Assembly: GCA_964653555.1 (NCBI GenBank)
Contig: CAZZFT010000003.1
Span: forward strand, 45,586-109,585
Direction of reading: 5' to 3'
Length of the DNA: 64,000 nucleotides
DNA from: JAHEJV01 sp964653555
GTDB taxonomy: Bacteria; Myxococcota_A; UBA9160; SMWR01
In this document: one piece after another, positions 40,983-49,278 of the stretch
Numbering within the stretch: position 1 is the first letter of the stretch
Layout of the letters: every line of letters begins with the position of its first letter
Notes under the pieces: generated by a model
What the model saw: only the letters and a program-made list of their open reading frames with translations
Databases searched by the model: none
What the model was told of the DNA's origin: nothing
Made by a program: the position numbers and the translations under genes

Positions 40983-41801
40983 CTAGATCTTCGCGATGTC
41001 CTGGTCGAAGGCGGAGTCGCGCTCCTCGAGCGCCGCCTTGAGGCCCCGATCGAGGACCTCCTGGAACCAGGCCTTGTCCTCGGCGCTGCCGTGCCCCGAG
41101 ATCTGGTTCTGCACCAGCGCCATGTTGGCGAGCCCCATCAGCTCGTACTGGCGGTGGATCCCTTCCTTCGCCACCTGGACCTGACGGGTGGGGATCAGCG
41201 CGATCTGGTCCGCCCAGAGCCGGACCTCCGCGTCCAGCTCCTGCCGCGGGACCACCCGCTGCACGAAGTGCAGCGAGAGCGCCTGCTCCGCGTCCATCCA
41301 CCCTCCCATCATGTAGAGCTTCTTCCAGACGCGCAGCGGAAGCATCATCGGCAGCGGATCGATGACGACGTTGCCGCCGCCCCGCCGCGTCTGCTCGAAG
41401 CTGAAGCGCGTGCCCTCGGCCGCGATCACGAAGTCGACGCATGCCAGCGTACGCGTCGCGATCGGGCCGCAGTAGTCGTGGACGCCCGCAATGATCGGCT
41501 TGTGGAAGTACCAGGAGTGATGGAGCTGCGGCGAGCGGTGGGGGTCCCAGCCCGAGGGCTTGCCGACCGTCGAATAGCCCTGAGCCACCTCCTTCAGGTC
41601 GTGACCCGCCGAGAAGATCTTGCCCGCGCCGCGCAGGGTCACGACCTTGATCGAATCGTCGTCCGCCGCCTCGTCGAGGACCTCGTCGTAGTCCTTGTGC
41701 ATCTGCGCGTTCCAGGCGTTGCGCGCCTCCGGGCGATTGAGGATCACCTCGCACACCGGACCGTCGACCTTCACCAGCAGTGTCTCGAACTCGGTTCGCA
41801 T
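40983..41801 (-). CDS. Divergent enoyl-CoA hydratase/isomerase-like protein
   Basis: 272 residues, crotonase fold. VCEVILNRPEARNAWNAQMHKDY and IFSAGHDLKEVA are normal, but the second oxyanion segment is GVHDYCGPIATRTLACVD where most members have G-x-x-x-GGG. The catalytic Glu positions also fail to align. It may use another mechanism or be a thioesterase/hydrolase-type crotonase. ATG at 41801 with GGGAG upstream; the frame is open far upstream over the ligase gene, but that is antisense-type noise. It follows the ligase by 23 bases, so it acts early on the same CoA ester. Confidence 0.85.
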   Translation of the reverse strand: MRTEFETLLVKVDGPVCEVILNRPEARNAWNAQMHKDYDEVLDEAADDDSIKVVTLRGAGKIFSAGHDLKEVAQGYSTVGKPSGWDPHRSPQLHHSWYFHKPIIAGVHDYCGPIATRTLACVDFVIAAEGTRFSFEQTRRGGGNVVIDPLPMMLPLRVWKKLYMMGGWMDAEQALSLHFVQRVVPRQELDAEVRLWADQIALIPTRQVQVAKEGIHRQYELMGLANMALVQNQISGHGSAEDKAWFQEVLDRGLKAALEERDSAFDQDIAKI

Positions 41802-41824
41802 CTCCGGTACTCCCTTCGGACCCG

Positions 41825-43417
41825 CTAGCGCGGCAGCTCGAAGCCCGCCGCCTCCCGGTCCCACGTGTTGTCGTTGAGCGGTTCGCGCTTGAGCTCCGCC
41901 TTCTTGATCCGATTGGTCGCCTCGGTCTTGGGCAGCTCGCCGACGACCTCGACGAAGCGCGGCAGCATGAAGCGCGGCATGCGCGGAGCCAGGAACTCGA
42001 GCAGATCCCAGGCCTCGAGGTCGAAGCCCGGCTTCACGGTCACGCAGATCTTCACCTCGTCCTCGCCGTACTCCGAGGGCACGCCGATCGCGGCGCACTC
42101 CAGCACCTCCGGGTGCTCGTGGACGTAGGCCTCGACCTCCATCGACGAGATGTTCTCCCCGCGGCGACGGATGCAGTCCTTGAGCCGGTCGACGAAGTAG
42201 AAGTAGCCGTCGCCGTCGCGCACGAACACGTCGCCGGTGTGGAACCAGCCGTTGCGCCAGGCTTCGGCCGTCTTCTCCGGCATCCCGAAGTAGCCGCTGT
42301 TGAGCGCCCAGGGCTCGTCGGTCCGCACGATCAGCTCGCCCGGCTCGCCCAGGGCCACCTCCTCGTCGTACTCGTCGACCAGTCGGATCTCGAAGCCCGG
42401 CGGACCGCGCCGCACCTTGCCGCAGCTGCGCCAGTTGGAGCTTTCCCAGCCGTCGGAGCCCAGGATCCCGCCCACCTCGGTCATGCCGAAGCCGGTGGTC
42501 GCCCGGACGTCGAAGCGCTTCTTGAACTCCTCGACCTCCGGCGACAGCGGCGCCGCCGTGACGCCGCGCAGCGGGTTGCGGGCGTCGTCCTCGCGCTCGG
42601 GCTGCATCAACAGGAAGCGCGCCATCGGGCCGACGATCGTGGTGTAGGTGCACTCGAAGCGGCGGATGTCGTCCCAGAAGTGACCCGCGCTGAAGCTCTC
42701 GCGCAGCACCAGCCGGGCGTCGCGCGCGATCGGGATGTAGAGCGAGTACTTCCCCGACATGTGGAAGGTCGGAAACGACGAGTAGTAGGACTCTCCCGGA
42801 AGCAGGGCGTCCTCGGGCGGGCCGAGCACGCCGTAGTACATCTGGCCCCAGGGCACGAGCACGCCCTTCGAGGGGCCGGTGGTTCCCGAGGTGAAGATGA
42901 TGCACCCGACGTCGTGGGCGGCGGGTCCGTGGCGGTCGTCCTCCCAGGCGGGCGCCGCGAGGAACTCGGGCCCCGGGACCGCCTCGAAGGGAAGATCCGA
43001 CACGTCCTCCGCGTCGGGCACGACGACCAGCGGCCAACGCTCCAGATCCTCGGCCACCTCCGCGAGCCGGTCGGCGTACTGCCGCGAGATCACCAGCGCG
43101 TCGGCCCGCGACTGCTCGATCGCGTAGCGCAGCATCCGCCCCTTGTAGGCGGTGTTGATCGGCACCTCGACGGCGCCCACCCAGCTCAGCCCGAGCCAGG
43201 CGCTGTAGGACTCCATGGAGGTAGGCAGCATGGTCACCACGTGGGAGCCCGGTCCCACGCCCAGACCCCGGTAGCCCCCGGCCCAGGCGAGATTGGCGCG
43301 GTGAAGCGCGGAGTAGGTCAGCGAGCGCCCGTCCACGTGGGCGATGATGACGCGATCCGGATCGGTGGAGGCGCGGCGGGCGATCCATCGCGCCGGCAGG
43401 AGTTGCGGGTCGATCAT
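41825..43417 (-). CDS. AMP-dependent acyl-CoA synthetase/ligase
   Basis: 530 residues of the ANL superfamily. The P-loop-like IIFTSGTTGPSKGV, the TGFGMTEVGG adenylate motif, WFHTGDVFVRDGDG and the C-terminal lysine in ELPKTEATNRIKKAEL are all intact. It activates a carboxylic acid to its CoA thioester through an acyl-adenylate. The overall pattern is near CaiC-like and medium/bulky-acid ligases. First gene of a four-gene reverse operon. Operator copy E at 43439 lies just upstream, and a TTGACA on the reverse strand sits inside it. It probably starts the CoA-bound phase of the pathway. Confidence 0.92.
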   Translation of the reverse strand: MIDPQLLPARWIARRASTDPDRVIIAHVDGRSLTYSALHRANLAWAGGYRGLGVGPGSHVVTMLPTSMESYSAWLGLSWVGAVEVPINTAYKGRMLRYAIEQSRADALVISRQYADRLAEVAEDLERWPLVVVPDAEDVSDLPFEAVPGPEFLAAPAWEDDRHGPAAHDVGCIIFTSGTTGPSKGVLVPWGQMYYGVLGPPEDALLPGESYYSSFPTFHMSGKYSLYIPIARDARLVLRESFSAGHFWDDIRRFECTYTTIVGPMARFLLMQPEREDDARNPLRGVTAAPLSPEVEEFKKRFDVRATTGFGMTEVGGILGSDGWESSNWRSCGKVRRGPPGFEIRLVDEYDEEVALGEPGELIVRTDEPWALNSGYFGMPEKTAEAWRNGWFHTGDVFVRDGDGYFYFVDRLKDCIRRRGENISSMEVEAYVHEHPEVLECAAIGVPSEYGEDEVKICVTVKPGFDLEAWDLLEFLAPRMPRFMLPRFVEVVGELPKTEATNRIKKAELKREPLNDNTWDREAAGFELPR

Positions 43418-43438
43418 CGTCGCTATCTTCCCTCTTTG

Positions 43439-43454
43439 CTGATAAAAATGTCAA
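43439..43454. promoter_or_regulatory. Candidate operator, copy E
   Basis: CTGATAAAAATGTCAA. It matches the consensus at 10 of 14 positions and keeps the TGA-N8-TCA frame. On the reverse strand it contains a perfect -35 TTGACA for the ligase gene. It lies between the divergent ligase and SDR genes. Confidence 0.5.
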
Positions 43455-43523
43455 GAGAGCGCTCGGCGCCCTCGCGAGCATCGCACGCCGTCGTGACGGC
43501 GTGAACCAATGGAGGTCTGGATC

Positions 43524-44294
43524 ATGGGGAAGCTCGATGGACGCGTGGCGATCGTGACGGGCGGAGGCCGCAGGATCGGCAAGGGCGTATCGCTGGCTCT
43601 CGCCGCCGAAGGCGCTGCCGTGGTGATCGCGGAGATCGAGGCGGAGACCGCGGAGGCGGCAGCGGACGAGATCCGCGAGCGGGGTGGGCGTTCCCTGGGC
43701 CTGGTCTGCGACGTGAGTGACGAGAAGCAGGTCAAGAAGATGGTCGAGCGGACGGTCGCCGAGTTCGGCAGCGTCGACATCCTCGTCAACAACGCCCACA
43801 AGTGGCTCGGACCGGCGCCCCTCGAAGAGGGCGACGACGCCTGGTGGGACACCTGCTTCGACAACGGTCCGAAGGCGGTGTGGTACTGCTGCAAGGCGGT
43901 CTTCCCCCACATGAAGGAACGCGGCGGACGGATCATCAACATGGGCTCGTCGGTGGAGGTCGACGGCTCCAAGGGCCTGGGCGCCTACGCGTCGGCGAAG
44001 GCGGCGATTCGCAGTCTCTCCCGCGTCGCCGCGCGCGAGTGGGGCCCCTACCGCATCAACGTCAACGTGGTGTGGCCGGTGATGCTCTCGGAGGAGTCCT
44101 CCTCCAGCCCGTGGATGGAGAAGTATCCGGAAGAGGGCCAGCGGATCGGGCTCTCGAAGATGATCCCCTGGGAGCACCTGGAGAAGCTGCAGAAGCAGCC
44201 CGAGAAGGCGATCGGGCGCTCCGTCGTCTATCTCGCAAGCGAGGATTCCGATCTCGTGACCGGTCAAGTGCTCGAGGTGGACGGCGGCATGTAG
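43524..44294 (+). CDS. SDR family oxidoreductase
   Basis: 256 residues. TGGGRRIGKGVSLALAAEGA, NNAHKWLGP (NAH in place of NAG), and the active site INMGSSVEVDG then AYASAKAAI. C-terminal VTGQVLEVDGGM. All catalytic residues are present. The ATG at 43524 has GGAGGT at the right distance; an ATG at 43509 forms part of that ribosome site itself. Divergent from the ligase operon across operator copy E. Probably oxidises a hydroxyl of the same substrate. Confidence 0.9.
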   Translation: MGKLDGRVAIVTGGGRRIGKGVSLALAAEGAAVVIAEIEAETAEAAADEIRERGGRSLGLVCDVSDEKQVKKMVERTVAEFGSVDILVNNAHKWLGPAPLEEGDDAWWDTCFDNGPKAVWYCCKAVFPHMKERGGRIINMGSSVEVDGSKGLGAYASAKAAIRSLSRVAAREWGPYRINVNVVWPVMLSEESSSSPWMEKYPEEGQRIGLSKMIPWEHLEKLQKQPEKAIGRSVVYLASEDSDLVTGQVLEVDGGM

Positions 44295-44309
44295 CTCGAA
44301 CGATGGAGG

Positions 44310-44347
44310 GCGCGCGGGGCGGAGGAGATAGAAACCGCCCCGCGCGC
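44310..44347. terminator. Bidirectional stem-loop between SDR and PEP-CTERM paralogue 3
   Basis: A perfect 13-bp stem (GCGCGCGGGGCGG at 44310-44322, complement at 44335-44347) with a 12-base loop in the 73-base convergent gap. It can serve both genes. Confidence 0.6.
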
Positions 44348-44367
44348 GCCGTCTCCAACGTGCGCGA

Positions 44368-45360
44368 TCAGTGGCCGCTCGCGCGCCTGCGCTGCACGAG
44401 CGCGAACAGGATCAAGGCGCCGGCACCCAGCCCGAGCGCACCGGCCGGCTCGGGAAGCGTCAGGGTGAGCGTCGTCTGGCGCGGGAAGGAGTTGGACGGG
44501 CTTCCCGAAGGCCGCTGGATGTAGGAGCCACCCACCAGCTGGATCGTGCCGACGCCCGACGCGTTGCGGTTGTCGTAGCCGCTCAGCGTGAAGGTGAAGG
44601 GCGAGGGCCGCGAGTCCTTCAGCACGATCTGACCCGTGGTCAGGGGCTGGCCGGTCTCGAAGCCGGAGGGCGGCGTCGGGCCGGGCCCGACGTAGATGCC
44701 CGGCGTCTGGATCGAGCCGCTCGGACCGAGCACCGGACTCTGGGTGATCACGCCCGCCTGCGCCGGGATGAAACGCGACGCCGACATCGGCCCACCGGGA
44801 GGCCAGGTGGTCGTGAGCGTGCGCGGCGTGTGGCTGAACTGGCTCGGTCCGGTGGCGATGCGCCGGGAGACGGAGCCCTGCTGCTTGCGGATCAGCTCCA
44901 TCGTGCCGCCGAACTGGTTCGGTCCCGCCGTGTACTCGATCAGACCGTTGAAGCCCGCGGTGGCCTGGGCCGGATTCGTGCAGACCGGATTCGCCGGGTT
45001 CCCGACCGGCGGGCAGAAGGCGAAGCTTCCGGGCCCGGCGCCGCCGGCGAGACCGAAGCCGGCGTGGGAGCTGGTGAAGGTATCGATGAACTGGGCCACC
45101 GACGGATAGTTCGGAAATACCAGGAACGCGGCGCCCGCGTTGTCGAACAGGCCTCCGGGCACCGAGAAGTCCACCGGCGCCGAGCCCGTGCCCTGCGCCA
45201 CGCCCGCGCGCGGCCCGATCAGGCGCGTGACCGTGTTCGCCGAGTTCAGCGACAGCGTCCCGCTGACCGAGTAGAAGCTCTGGGCCTGGCTCGCGCTCGG
45301 CGCGAACGCGAAGGCGCACAGGAGCGCGACTAACACCATTACCGCTCGAGAGAATCGCAT
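44368..45360 (-). CDS. Exported PEP-CTERM protein, paralogue 3 of 3
   Basis: 330 residues and the most divergent of the three. Signal peptide VMVLVALLCAFAFAPSASQA, then QSFYSVSGTLSLNSANTVT. The C-x10-C pair is FCPPVGNPANPVC; GPNQFGGTMELI, RRIATGPSQFSHTPR, VLGPSGSIQTPGIYVGPGPT and SGYDNRNASGVGTIQLVGGS are shared with the others. C-terminal sorting signal LPEPAGALGLGAGALILFAL, then VQRRR. The ATG at 45360 has AGGAGG seven bases upstream. Monocistronic on the reverse strand with a shared terminator. Unlike the other two, its promoter carries two copies of a symmetrical GAGTGATCACTC operator. Confidence 0.85.
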   Translation of the reverse strand: MRFSRAVMVLVALLCAFAFAPSASQAQSFYSVSGTLSLNSANTVTRLIGPRAGVAQGTGSAPVDFSVPGGLFDNAGAAFLVFPNYPSVAQFIDTFTSSHAGFGLAGGAGPGSFAFCPPVGNPANPVCTNPAQATAGFNGLIEYTAGPNQFGGTMELIRKQQGSVSRRIATGPSQFSHTPRTLTTTWPPGGPMSASRFIPAQAGVITQSPVLGPSGSIQTPGIYVGPGPTPPSGFETGQPLTTGQIVLKDSRPSPFTFTLSGYDNRNASGVGTIQLVGGSYIQRPSGSPSNSFPRQTTLTLTLPEPAGALGLGAGALILFALVQRRRASGH

Positions 45361-45397
45361 CGGGAAACCTCCTGGCGGCGTCACCCCCGGGCGCGCT

Positions 45398-45440
45398 GCC
45401 GAGTGATCACTCAGCCTTACGGAGTGATCACTCAGTAAGG
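45398..45440. promoter_or_regulatory. Twin palindromic operator upstream of PEP-CTERM paralogue 3
   Basis: GAGTGATCACTC occurs at 45401-45412 and 45422-45433, 21 bases apart, two helical turns. The second copy extends to a 26-bp inverted repeat (45415-45440) with one mismatched pair out of 13. Flanks of both copies end in TCAG, as in the CTGA-N8-TCAG sites elsewhere. Confidence 0.7.
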
Positions 45441-45467
45441 TTAAATCAGAGCGCCTGGCGCTGTCTA
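45439..45467 (-). promoter_or_regulatory. Predicted promoter of PEP-CTERM paralogue 3
   Basis: Reverse strand: TAGACA (45462-45467), exactly 17 bases, TTAACC (45439-45444). The twin operator starts at the -10 and covers the first transcribed bases, so a bound dimer pair would block the promoter. Confidence 0.45.
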
Positions 45468-45546
45468 GCGAAAAAAGAGCGGAATGCCCTCCGGACGCCC
45501 GGGACTCCTCCGGGAACGCCTCGCAGACCGGCCCCGGAGATGCTCC

Positions 45547-47772
45547 TCAGCCCCCCGCGCTCGGGGAGCTCCCTTCGCCCTGGGCGCTCGCCTCGGCGCC
45601 ACCCCCGAAGCGCTTCGCGCGCCGGAGCAGCTCCTCGGTACGCGGGCCCGCCTTCCCGTCGGCGCTCAGGAGCTCGGCCAGCCGGCGCGCCGCAGGGGCG
45701 TCGTAGGGGTGCTGCCAGAGCAGCGCGTCCAGCTCGTGTTCGGCCTGCTCGGAGCGGCCGGCGCCCGCGAGCAGCTCCGCGGCGGCGCGGGCGGGGGCGG
45801 GATCGCTCGGGTCGGCGGCCGAGGCGCGCTCGTAGAGGGCCACGGCGGCATCGACGTCGCCCTGGGCGGCGGCCAGGCTCGCCAGACCCGCGAGGGCTCC
45901 CGCCGCGTCCGGATCGAGCGCGACGGCGCGCTCGTAGGCCGCGCGCGCTTCGTCGGCCGCGTCCCCGCGCCGCTCGAGCACCTGACCGCGCAGCTGGTGG
46001 AAGGCCGCCACCTCGTCGTGGGCGGCGATGGCGGCGTCGGCGGCCGCCAGGGCCTCGTCGAAGCGGCCGGCATCCAGCAGGTGCCGGACGAGGGCGCGCA
46101 GCGCGTCGACGTCCGCGGGCCGGGTGAGGTCGATGTTCTTGTCCCCGCGCACCACCTTCACGCCCGCCTCGGGCCCCTGGCGCTCCGCGGCCGTGTCGGA
46201 GACGAAGGCCAGGGCGCGGGGCCAGGTCGCCGGATGTCGGAGCTGCTTCAGGATCTCTCGCGCGCGGCGCGCTTCGCCGGTGCGCGTGCGCAGACGCAGC
46301 TCGTACAGCCGCGTGTCCGCCGACTCGCCGTGGGCCTGCGCGTGGTGGGAGGCGGCGCCCAGGGCGAGCCGATAGGAGCCCTGCGCCTCGTAGAGCTGGG
46401 CCAGGCGCAGCCCGGCGTCCGTGTACTGCGCGCCGGCGCGGATCGACTCGCGATACTCCTCGATCGCGCGGTCGAAGTCGCCCAGCTGCTCCGCCGCGCG
46501 CGCGGTGTAGTAGCGCGCCGCGGCGTTGTCGGGCCAGGTCCGGAGTGCGGCCTCGAACCTCTCGATCGCCTGCTGCGGCTGGTGCCGCTCGAAGAGCACG
46601 CGCGCCTCCACCAGGTCGCGGAAGGACTCCTGCTCCAGGTCCTTCGCGACCGTGAGGGCGCGGTCGTACTGGCCCGCGGCGACCAGGAGGTCCGCGTAGG
46701 CGAGCAGCAGCTGCTGGGAGGGGTCCTCGTCGAGGTCGATCGCCCGCTTCAGCGCGGCGACCGCCTTGTCGTTCTCGCCCTGGGCGATGAAGTGATCCGC
46801 CAGCGCCCGCCAGGCGAAGGCCGCCAGGGCGGGCGGCTCGAGCTCGGTTCCCGCGCGCAACACCGCCTCGGCACCGGCGACGTCTCCCGCGGCGACCAGG
46901 CGGCGCGCGAGGACGTCGCGCAGCTCCACGGCGTCGGGCTTCTTCTCCACGAGGTTGCGCAGCAGCTCGGTCGAGCGTTCCGGACGCCCGGTGCCATCGA
47001 AGAAGACGATCGCTTCCTTCGCCACGGTCTCGTCCGTGGGAAACTCGTCCAGGCAGGCCCCGTACTGCTCCTCGGCCTTCGCCATGTCCCCCTTCTCCTT
47101 GGCGAAGGTCCCGCGCGCCACGCAGTAGGCTGCCCGGGTCTCGTCCCCGAGATGACTGGTCGCGGCCAGCTGCTCCAGCTCGTCGAGCGCCGCCTCGGCC
47201 TCGTCGACCCGCTTCATCATCAACAGCGCCGTGGCGCGCGACACGCGCAGGTCGACGTTGTCCGGATCGTCCTTCAGCAGGGAATCGAAGTCGGCCAGGG
47301 CCCGGTCGAGGTCGGTGCGGTCCGCCAGCTGGGCCTCGGCGCGCAGGCGCAGAGCCTGGGTGTTGTCGGGCTCGATCTCGAGCACGCGCCCGGCCTCCTT
47401 CACCGCGGTGGGGAAGTTCTGGCTCTGGTAGGCGCTCGCCGCCAGCTCGAGCCCGGCCGGCACCTCCCAGCCCGGCTGCCGACTCGCCTTGCGCAGCGAC
47501 CAGAGCGAGAGGCTCGCCTGCCCGGTGCGGCGGAGAGCCGAGCCGTAGAGGAAGTGCAGCTCGGGATCGTCGGGGCGCTCCTCCAGCAGCGCGCGCAGGG
47601 GATCGAGCGAGTCGGCGAAGCGTCCCTGCTCCTGGAGCTCGCGCACCTCCTGCACCGGGTCCCTTGGACCGCAGCCACCGCACAGCGCGACGAGGATCAG
47701 CGCCAGGAGCCCCGGAAGCAGGAGCCCGCGCTGGAACGATGCCATGACTTTCGAGGAGGAGGGGTTCGCCAT
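45547..47772 (-). CDS. TPR-repeat lipoprotein (PrsT-like candidate)
   Basis: About 741 residues. MASFQRGLLLPGLLALILVA then LCGGC is a lipoprotein signal. The rest is a chain of tetratricopeptide repeats, for example RFADSLDPLRALLEERPDDP, TAVKEAGRVLEIEPDNTQAL, KAVAALKRAIDLDEDPSQQL and AIERFEAALRTWPDNAAARY. Such large TPR lipoproteins accompany PEP-CTERM/exosortase systems (PrsT type), and three PEP-CTERM genes are close by, but the assignment is by context only. Start uncertain (47772 or 47745). Divergent from the sulfatase-like gene. Confidence 0.8.
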   Translation of the reverse strand: MANPSSSKVMASFQRGLLLPGLLALILVALCGGCGPRDPVQEVRELQEQGRFADSLDPLRALLEERPDDPELHFLYGSALRRTGQASLSLWSLRKASRQPGWEVPAGLELAASAYQSQNFPTAVKEAGRVLEIEPDNTQALRLRAEAQLADRTDLDRALADFDSLLKDDPDNVDLRVSRATALLMMKRVDEAEAALDELEQLAATSHLGDETRAAYCVARGTFAKEKGDMAKAEEQYGACLDEFPTDETVAKEAIVFFDGTGRPERSTELLRNLVEKKPDAVELRDVLARRLVAAGDVAGAEAVLRAGTELEPPALAAFAWRALADHFIAQGENDKAVAALKRAIDLDEDPSQQLLLAYADLLVAAGQYDRALTVAKDLEQESFRDLVEARVLFERHQPQQAIERFEAALRTWPDNAAARYYTARAAEQLGDFDRAIEEYRESIRAGAQYTDAGLRLAQLYEAQGSYRLALGAASHHAQAHGESADTRLYELRLRTRTGEARRAREILKQLRHPATWPRALAFVSDTAAERQGPEAGVKVVRGDKNIDLTRPADVDALRALVRHLLDAGRFDEALAAADAAIAAHDEVAAFHQLRGQVLERRGDAADEARAAYERAVALDPDAAGALAGLASLAAAQGDVDAAVALYERASAADPSDPAPARAAAELLAGAGRSEQAEHELDALLWQHPYDAPAARRLAELLSADGKAGPRTEELLRRAKRFGGGAEASAQGEGSSPSAGG

Positions 47773-47835
47773 GGTCCTCATGTTAACCAGTCGCCGGGAT
47801 GGACGACGCTCGGGATTCGCTAGCCTGCGGCGCCG

Positions 47836-49254
47836 ATGAGCTCGAGACTCCCTCGCCCGACGCGTCCGATCGCCGCCGCACTCGTCGCCGCCGCACTCGT
47901 CGCCACGGCCTGCGGGGACAAGAGCCAGCCCCAGGACACCGGCGACCCGCGTCCGATCGGAACGATCGACGACGTGGCGCGATTCTCCCAGCGCAAGGAC
48001 ACGAACGTCCTGTTCATCCTGGTCGACACGCTGCGAGCGCATCGGATCCACGTCTACGGGTACGAGCGGGAGACCAGCCCGACGATCGACTACCTGGCGG
48101 CCTCCGGGGTGCGCTTCGCGCGCCAGCTCTCCCAGTCCTCCTGGACGAAATGCTCGATGGCGTCGATGTGGACGGGTTTCTACCCGGTCCGGACCGGCGT
48201 CCTGCGCTTCGATCACGTGGTGCCGGACGAGGCCACGCTCCCGGCGGAGATCTTCCAGGCCGCCGGCTTCCGGACCGCCGGAATCTGGCGCAACGGCTGG
48301 ATCGCGCCGAACTTCGGCTTCGGGCAGGGCTTCGAGCTCTACGAGCGCCCCCTGCCCCGCCCGCTTCCGCCGTCGATGCGCCGGTCGAGCCCGAACCTCA
48401 CGCTCCAGGGGTCCGACGACGACGTGGTCGACGCCGCGATCGAGTTCCTGCGCGTGCACGGGCGGGAGCGCTGGTTCCTGTACCTGCACATGATGGACGT
48501 CCACCAGTATCTCTACGACGAGTCCTCGGCGCTCTTCGGCACCGCGATCGCGGACCTCTACGACAACGCGGTGCGGCACGAGGACGGGATCGTCGCCAGG
48601 CTGATGTGGCACCTCGCGAAGACGGGGCTGCTCGACAAGACGCTGATCGTGTTCCTCGCCGACCACGGCGAGGCCTTCGGCGAGCGCGGCTTCGAGGGCC
48701 ACGCGAAGCAGGTGTACCGGGAGACCACGGAGGTCCCGTTCATCCTGAACTTCCCCTTCCTGCTCGATCCGGGCGTGGTCGTTCCCGGCCGTACGCGCAA
48801 CGTGGACGTCTGGCCCACGGTGCTCGACCTGCTCGGTCTGCCGCCGCTGCCGAAGGGCGACGGCCGCTCCCTGGTTCCCGACATCCTCGCCGCGGCGCAC
48901 CACCAGCCGGCTTCCCAGGAGCCGGTCCTCGGCTTCGCGCAGATCGACGGCGCCTGGGGACAGCCCCGCCACAAGCCGGCGCCGCTGGTCGCCGTGGTGG
49001 ACGGCAACGAGCGCTTCGTGAGCGTCACCGAGCCGACGGGCCAGGTGCGCGAGCAGCTCTTCGACCGCTCCGGTGACCCCGGCGAGCTGCACGACCTGAT
49101 GGAGGAGCGCCCGCAGGACGCCGAGCGCATGCGCGGGCTGGTCCAGCAGTACCTGGCCTCGCCTCCCGCGCCCTGGGGCAGCGCGCCGCCGACCGTCGAG
49201 CTCGACGAAATGCAGCTGAACCAGCTGCGCGCCCTCGGCTACGCGGTTCCCTGA
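47836..49254 (+). CDS. Sulfatase-superfamily lipoprotein with Thr at the nucleophile position
   Basis: 472 residues. Lipobox ATAC with Cys26. Alkaline-phosphatase-superfamily core: VLFILVDTLRAHRIHVYGYE, FLADHGEAFGERGFEGHAKQ and ELHDLMEERP are typical. The nucleophile region is SSWTKCSMASMWTGFYPVRTG: aligning the A-S-x-x-T-G end places Thr104 where formylglycine sulfatases have Cys or Ser. The C-x-P-x-R motif is absent. A phospho- or sulfotransferase/hydrolase using Thr, or an unmatured relative, is more likely than a classical sulfatase. Periplasmic face, membrane-anchored. Confidence 0.85.
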   Translation: MSSRLPRPTRPIAAALVAAALVATACGDKSQPQDTGDPRPIGTIDDVARFSQRKDTNVLFILVDTLRAHRIHVYGYERETSPTIDYLAASGVRFARQLSQSSWTKCSMASMWTGFYPVRTGVLRFDHVVPDEATLPAEIFQAAGFRTAGIWRNGWIAPNFGFGQGFELYERPLPRPLPPSMRRSSPNLTLQGSDDDVVDAAIEFLRVHGRERWFLYLHMMDVHQYLYDESSALFGTAIADLYDNAVRHEDGIVARLMWHLAKTGLLDKTLIVFLADHGEAFGERGFEGHAKQVYRETTEVPFILNFPFLLDPGVVVPGRTRNVDVWPTVLDLLGLPPLPKGDGRSLVPDILAAAHHQPASQEPVLGFAQIDGAWGQPRHKPAPLVAVVDGNERFVSVTEPTGQVREQLFDRSGDPGELHDLMEERPQDAERMRGLVQQYLASPPAPWGSAPPTVELDEMQLNQLRALGYAVP

Positions 49255-49278
49255 CGCTGCCACCCGCCGTCGCTCCGC

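Noticed and set aside
40983..44267. A 1094-codon reverse frame through crotonase, ligase and SDR regions
   Set aside because: Only the last 272 codons resemble a protein; the rest is Arg/Gly-rich antisense to real genes.
45547..49263. A 1238-codon reverse frame covering both the TPR lipoprotein and the sulfatase-like gene
   Set aside because: The part above 47772 is antisense to a clear sulfatase-superfamily gene and has no protein-like pattern. High GC makes long open antisense frames common here.
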